Assembly (NCBI GenBank): GCA_949128115.1
Contig: OX421965.1
Coordinates: forward strand, 54,554,012 to 54,618,011
DNA from: Anaspis maculata
Lineage: Eukaryota; Arthropoda; Insecta; Coleoptera; Scraptiidae
DNA: 64,000 bases
Reading direction: 5' to 3'
The position numbers and the translations under genes were made by a program. Below, one piece after another: positions 58,918-64,000 of the stretch (position 1 is its first letter; every line of letters begins with the position of its first letter). The notes under the pieces were generated by a model. That model was given only the letters and a program-made list of their open reading frames with translations, had not been told where the DNA came from and did no database searches.

Positions 58918-60019
58918 AACTGCTCAACATTTAAAATGTCGGTATCGAAAATTTTGCCGTTTTTCAAAAGGGTATAACTTTGGATCGTCTCAGCAGATTC
59001 CGATTTTGTCTTCACGGTTGTTTAGATACATTCATATTCATATTCATATTCATTATATCACGTAAGTACGTATTCATCATACACATCTCTCAGCAATCTA
59101 CTCCGCTTATTATATTTCAATTACAATCGTTACAGGGTGGAATGTAAAGCAACACAAAATTGTGCTTAGTTCAATAGATCCCCGTTTTTCTGAGTTTTTT
59201 TTCAAATTCTCATTATATAATCATGAAGCTTGATGTCTTATTTTGAAACGGTTTTTGAATTTCATAGATCAGAAGTCCAACAATATGATATAATTTTGTT
59301 GTTGTAAAAGTTGCATCCTAGTCATTTTGGTTGGCAATGAAATCGCATTTTTGATAATAAGAACCTGTAATTTTGCATGATTGTTGCTTCAACAATCAAA
59401 GACTGCTGCGCCCTCAAAAACTTCCATTTTACTTTCCTGGTTCGCGTTCTCGAATGAAAGGGGAATATTGTGAACGCGCAAAAAAATCTTCCTGGATTTT
59501 TCGGCGAATAATTTTGTTTGAAGGTCCATCTAATAATTCAAATCGATTTATTTAGACCACTTTCAGATCAGTTTGTCTGTCTGCCTGCCCGTGTGTTGGT
59601 CTCTGTGTAATTGTTGTACATCCAATTGCGCTTCTTATTTTTCAAAGACATCTAAAATGCAACTTTTACAAAAAAATCATATCATCACTGTTGGACTTCT
59701 TATCATCTGGGAAAAAAATCAAAAATCGTTTCAATATAGGACATCAGGCTTCATGATTATATCATTAAAATTTGAAAAAAAAATCGTTCACAAAAACGAG
59801 GATCTATTGAGCTACACACAATTTTGCAATGCATCACATTCCACCCTGTAACGAATGTGAATGAAATAAATAAGAGATCTCGCCAACGGAGTGGATTGCT
59901 GAAAGATGTATCTGAACAACTGTGGAGACAAAATCGGAATCGGTTGAGACAATCCAAAGTTATACGACTTTGAAAAAAGGCAAAATTTTCGATAACGACA
60001 TTTCAAATGTTGAGCAGTT
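58918..60019. mobile_element. AACTGCTCAACATTT element, intact-length copy
   Basis: Both ends (AACTGCTCAACATTT and its complement) and both flanking TA pairs are present (58916-58917, 60020-60021). The arms pair over about 300 bases. The centre shares TGTCTGTCTGCCTG and the ATGCAACTTTTACA block with 44039-45338. At 1102 bases no transposase frame is visible. Confidence 0.75.
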
Positions 60020-60059
60020 TAATACACCGTCAAGGTGGTCCGACATTTTTGAATCACGC

Positions 60060-60350
60060 TGTACAATCATACACTGAAAATTTCTCCTCTTACTGGACTG
60101 CTCCCGAATCCTGGTGCTAAAGTTTCGTCTAGTTTCACCCACGTAGACAGTCAGAGGACTCAAGCTTGTAGACTCCGGAATGTTCAAGAGGTGGGATAAG
60201 CTTTTTAGAACGGCATAAAAGGTGTTTTGATGAATTATTGGTAGTGGAAGAGACAGAGACCTCATTATCAAAGAAACGCACAAAAGATTTTATAGGTCGC
60301 AGTGAAGAGAAGGGGTTGTTCCAACTCAACCGTAATTTTGCTGTTTTCAT
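60060..60350 (-). pseudogene. Penelope-like GIY-YIG endonuclease fragment
   Basis: In one frame the minus strand reads HSGVYKLESSDC, and in the next frame, after a shift near 60140, VYVGETRRNFSTRIREQSS. Together these are the GIY and YIG halves with the conserved GET-R-F--R-REH run of Penelope-like endonucleases. The preceding polymerase and the rest of the endonuclease are absent; the fragment ends where the 58918-60019 element begins. Confidence 0.65.
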
Positions 60351-61691
60351 GTATGGAATTCAATAACTAGGTAAATCGAATCACCCCTGAAGAGGGCTAT
60401 CACGTTGTATCACGTATCTGTACCACACAATAATGTTGAGGTGCCAGGGGAAATTGTTATGAAAGATGCTGCCAACAAGGGTGAAAAGTTGTATTCCATG
60501 GCCCAGATCAGAATACACGTTGTAATTAAACTGGGAGTACCTACAAGTTTTGTCGACAGGTCAAGCCCAGAAGAGTGAACGTTATGTCAAGAACTAGAAA
60601 AATGTCAACGTTGTTGTCAATAACTTTGTCTCTCACTAGTTACTTTTTTGTCCGATTTCAAAAGGAATTTCTAAAAATATTCAATGCTTTTGAAAAAAAA
60701 AAAACAGTCCGAACAAATTCAGTTTCACTCGTAACCTTGTTCGAATAGGTTGAGTTCATTTTCAGGGGTTATTTTGTCGACCCAAGATCGTTATTTGAAA
60801 AAAAGTACCTATCGAATGTTTTTTGGAGCATTTTTTGAGAATTAAACAAATTCCTCCGGTGTTTCATCGAAGGTGTGCGATAATTCTTTCTACGTGCGTT
60901 GCACATTAGCTGGCCGAAGAAGGTTCGAATGGCTCTTGACAGGTGGCAGATAGGTTTCATTTTCGGTATTTCGGCTGTCACACATTGCAGTCATTTTTAC
61001 GATGGGGCATCGCGCATCAGAGTTGACCTGACCTGACCGACGGCTCCACGAGGCAAAACAGATCTGCCGACCACCTTCTCACAAATACATAAGCCACCCG
61101 CACTTCCAACCGCCATTTACGCGAACCTCGTCTCCCAGTAATATCCATCCTAATGATGCAAAACTGGAGAAAATTTTATTTCACTTCATTTTTTCGCCTA
61201 ATTAGTTTTCATTCAACTCAGTTTTTTCCATATTGAATAGAAAGTTATGCTTAAGGCAAATATAACAAAAAAGTATGGGGGTTTAACAGGTCTTCTTGCA
61301 CCTTCGAGATATCCTTTACCTTTGCGCAGATGTGGAGGAACCAGCACAACTCGTTTTGGGCGGAAACTCAGTGATATAGATATCTACTGACCTTACGAAG
61401 AGTTTGACACTATAAAATAAAAGCTTTGTTCGGAATTTTTTCTATGCAAAATGACTTACCGCCTGGCCTATATAACTGATTTCATGGCAATAAATCCAAA
61501 CTTCAAAGTCAAGCAGACGGAATAACGGATTCTTTTCATGATGCAAATCCGAAACAACCCACCGTCCGTAAGATACCAATCTTCCAATATCACTACTATA
61601 CGTCAAATTTTTGGGAGATGCTTTGAATGTCCTATTGGCGAGTAACATTACCGATGGTGGCGCTGCTGATGCGCTTCGCATGTAAACAAAC

Positions 61692-62189
61692 ATGTCGGAT
61701 AGGGTACGGATTGTTGCCCGCGCGTTCAAAAATCTTATCAGTAGTAAGCGGTTCTTAATGTCCTCCAGACGTGAAACGTGGTTACTTAGTCCTATTGCGG
61801 TGGAACTCGAAAATGGCAGAAGCGAATTGAGTGTTATGAAGGTTTTCAATCACTGGATGGCCTCAAGCCTCAACGGATTCTCGATCTATCGTGATGGGAT
61901 ACTGATGGGAGAGGAAATTCTGAAGTCACAATTTCTTGTGTTGTGTGGTCGAAAGCGAACCGAATCAAGCTTCAGTTCAAACATGGACATATTTGGATTG
62001 TGTTTACAAACAAGCGCATTGTATGAATCTCCTCACGAGGCAACTGAGATTGTAATTAAAAGAAATAGTATAGTAGCAGTTCCTGCGAGAGTTCCTGTGA
62101 AATTGGAACGTTTAAATGCACTTGCAAAGCAGGCCAGTCCGGGACATGCAAACATATCGCAGCTGTGCTTCTTCGATGCAGCCATTTAA
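61692..62189 (+). CDS. Uncharacterised 165-codon open frame
   Basis: The ATG has a good context (AAACAAACATGTCGG) and the frame is complete to TAA. The first 25 residues (MSDRVRIVARAFKNLISSKR) are basic and amphipathic, like a mitochondrial presequence. The rest has mixed protein-like composition with no motif I recognise, no membrane segment and no zinc site. An alternative is a short first exon ending at the GTAAGC at codon 18. The opposite strand is also open for 135 codons over part of it (61442-61849), which weakens the call. No poly(A) signal lies close after the stop. Confidence 0.35.
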   Translation: MSDRVRIVARAFKNLISSKRFLMSSRRETWLLSPIAVELENGRSELSVMKVFNHWMASSLNGFSIYRDGILMGEEILKSQFLVLCGRKRTESSFSSNMDIFGLCLQTSALYESPHEATEIVIKRNSIVAVPARVPVKLERLNALAKQASPGHANISQLCFFDAAI

Positions 62190-62273
62190 AGCTCCTATTT
62201 TCAGCGACACTTCTCAGGCTTTTCTCGTAGTCATATTTTTCACAGTGCCAAGTTTGTTTGTCATCTTGACTAC

Positions 62274-62471
62274 CCAACTTGCGTCTTTCGCTTTCGACGG
62301 GAAACGGTGAAAATGTAACTTTCCTTTTTTCCGGTTTCCACAGCGCGACTCGCACTCGGAAACGCAACAAATTCTCCGCCACTTCTTAATTGTCACTATG
62401 ACAAAATCACAAATCTTACCACCTCCCATTCTGATGCCACTTTTGCTTGCCAGTCGTCGTACACGTGCCAC
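62274..62471 (-). CDS. N-terminal half of a THAP zinc-finger domain
   Basis: The minus-strand frame reads KKWRRICCVSECESRC, then KKGKLHFHRFPSKAKDASW. The C-x3-C pair, the hFHrFP motif and the following Trp are the first half of the C2CH THAP module, a DNA-binding domain of transcription factors and P-element-type transposases. The second half (C-x2-H) is not in this frame. A GTAGTC directly after the Trp could be a donor, leaving the remainder on another exon that I could not find. The start Met is uncertain; two candidates precede the domain. It may be a gene's first exon or a transposase relic. Confidence 0.45.
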
Positions 62472-62599
62472 TCTTATTTAAAAATGCAATGCTTTTGCAA
62501 CCGACGACACCTAGTATATTCAAGATAATGAAACGTGCGTGGCTCACGTACTTCGTTGGAAAAAATCAACGCCGCGTTAAGTCAGATGGAATCAATTAA

Positions 62600-64000
62600 A
62601 GTCACCAAACACCGCAACGCTCATAAGAGCCCACACAAATCTGCAGTTGATCCGTGCACAAACGTCGTTTACACGTTGGCCGTCAGATGGCGTATTCGAT
62701 CTTGAAACTCGCCAATACAGGTGAACAAGAAGGCTGACACATCAACAATCAACATTTAAGCATCAACTTCTCTTGGCTGACTTTTTGGGAAGGCAACTGT
62801 TGCTTACTTGCTTACTTACTAAATACCTAGAATTTGTTTTAATACGAAAATCTGACAGATAAAGTTCATCCTTGATTGGTAAGTTAACTGGAAAAAAATC
62901 CCTACAGCTCATTTCATTCCTAAATAGGCTAAATTTCAAGTCTGACTTGCAACCCGCGATAAGCTGGACTGGGTCACCGGCGCAAGCCATCGATATGATC
63001 TGGTCATTCAAAACACAACCAACTTTGGACTTTGGGTACAGGGTTGCCAACGGCAATGTGGAGCTATACCTACCATGACCCTAACGCTCACACCTCGGCT
63101 CGGACAGAGCGAAACGATATAAGGATCAAAGAATATAAACGTATAGACGAACAAGAAGCGACACTCTTGACAGTTCTATTGTTCTTCGTGTAACACGTCG
63201 CCATTTTGGCAGTGCGCCTAAAAGAGCGGCAATTCAAACTTAACACCCAGCTACCTACAAGTAGCGGCAACGGCATGTTGTGGGACTTGCAGGTCAAATG
63301 AGTGAAAGCCGTGAGCCGATTTGCCGAAAATGGCAATTAATATGCAAAAGAAAACGTTGTGCACTTATGCTGTTGCATAAATCTGACAATTTGTCTACAA
63401 TTCCTGAGAAAATTGTCCCAATTGTTTCCCCAAAAGTTTTGCTTGCTAGCAGTTTCGTACGCTTTGAAATCGCAGAATATTATGTTTGTAGGCGTCAATT
63501 CTTTGACCGCTTCACTCTCAGCTAAGCATAGATTGCAATTTTGATGTATAGATAGATAAACTTTTTCTAAATAAATAACCACAAACATACGTCAGGGCAT
63601 TCTCTGTTATAGTAAATCTGTTTCTCTAAAATCCGTGCAACCGCGTGTAATTAAACTGGCATCTAAATTTATTTACTTCAACATGCCTGATGGTGTAACA
63701 ACGATCAGTACTTACCTTTCAATAAATTAATCTCATTCATGAAAGTATCAGTCTTCATCACAATTCGCCTTATCGCTATGTTGCATGTATTGCACAGAAA
63801 ACATTTTATTGGAAATATGAATAAATTGTTGTGGAGTAGGATTAGTGCTGTTTCCACCATGGCTTCTGACCGCGCCGAAGAAATTTTCTAGGCAATCCGT
63901 GTTTCAGAGGCCTGGTGAAGTTGTGGCTTTGAGTTTCAAATGACGGAATAACTGGATAAGAATAAGACTATTGAAACCACGCACACAGTACGCAATCGTC
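62600..64000. other. Right-edge stretch without a recognisable gene
   Basis: Several short frames overlap on both strands. One minus-strand ATG in a good context (GCCAAAATGGCG, near 63203) is followed by about 37 codons and a GAG-GTGTGAG donor-like site, but the peptide is not recognisable. I see no paired repeats. A gene entering from the right cannot be excluded. Confidence 0.3.

Noticed and set aside
62056..62382. 108-codon minus-strand frame over the THAP region
   Set aside because: It is a different frame from the one with the zinc-finger motifs and shows no domain itself.

Overview
The window is nuclear DNA of an animal, almost certainly an arthropod and most likely an insect. It is AT-rich, has spliced exons with GT-AG borders, very large introns, tRNA-derived SINEs, Penelope-like, Gypsy and R1-type non-LTR remnants, many TA-flanked inverted-repeat (mariner-like) elements, and a dispersed palindromic word (AGGTACCT) that, from memory, I associate with some insect genomes. 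I cannot name the species. No bacterial, viral or organellar gene order is present.

Gene layout. The main gene runs right to left on the minus strand from the start codon at 37314 past the left edge. Four coding exons (35377-37314, 10840-10996, 9170-9277, 1932-2131) join with matching phases into one open frame of about 801 codons. The joined protein resembles the ARHGAP6/ARHGAP36 type of Rho GTPase-activating protein, mainly through a block before the GAP domain and a motif reading FGIPLTQCVDNDR. The catalytic GAP domain lies beyond the left edge. The introns are about 24.4, 1.6 and 7.0 kb. Positions 1932 to 37314 are therefore nearly all intron, filled with mobile-element debris. One intronless plus-strand frame of 191 codons (2732-3307) sits inside the 7-kb intron and looks like a nested gene.

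Right of 37314 no gene is certain. Candidates are a possible minus-strand exon near 38716-38851, a decayed lysine-rich pseudogene split by a transposon (48985-50560), a THAP zinc-finger fragment near 62274-62471 and an open frame at 61692-62189.

Repeats dominate. The clearest are a 3.6-kb palindrome (26881-30456); a 2.5-kb element whose arms carry tandem repeats in opposite orientation (23253-25796); a 2.4-kb palindrome (13184-15597); a nested stack in which one TA element (45341-47993) has landed inside another (44039-48003) and itself holds a third element (45931-46840) with a captured retrotransposon reverse-transcriptase tail; a solo LTR (12271-12805); a Gypsy pol remnant (52878-54490); Penelope-like fragments (28622-29190, 60060-60350); and several SINEs. 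Because many long inverted repeats lie inside one transcribed intron, the pre-mRNA should contain long double-stranded segments.

All family calls were made by eye without database searches. Boundaries of repeats are approximate unless a TA duplication is given.
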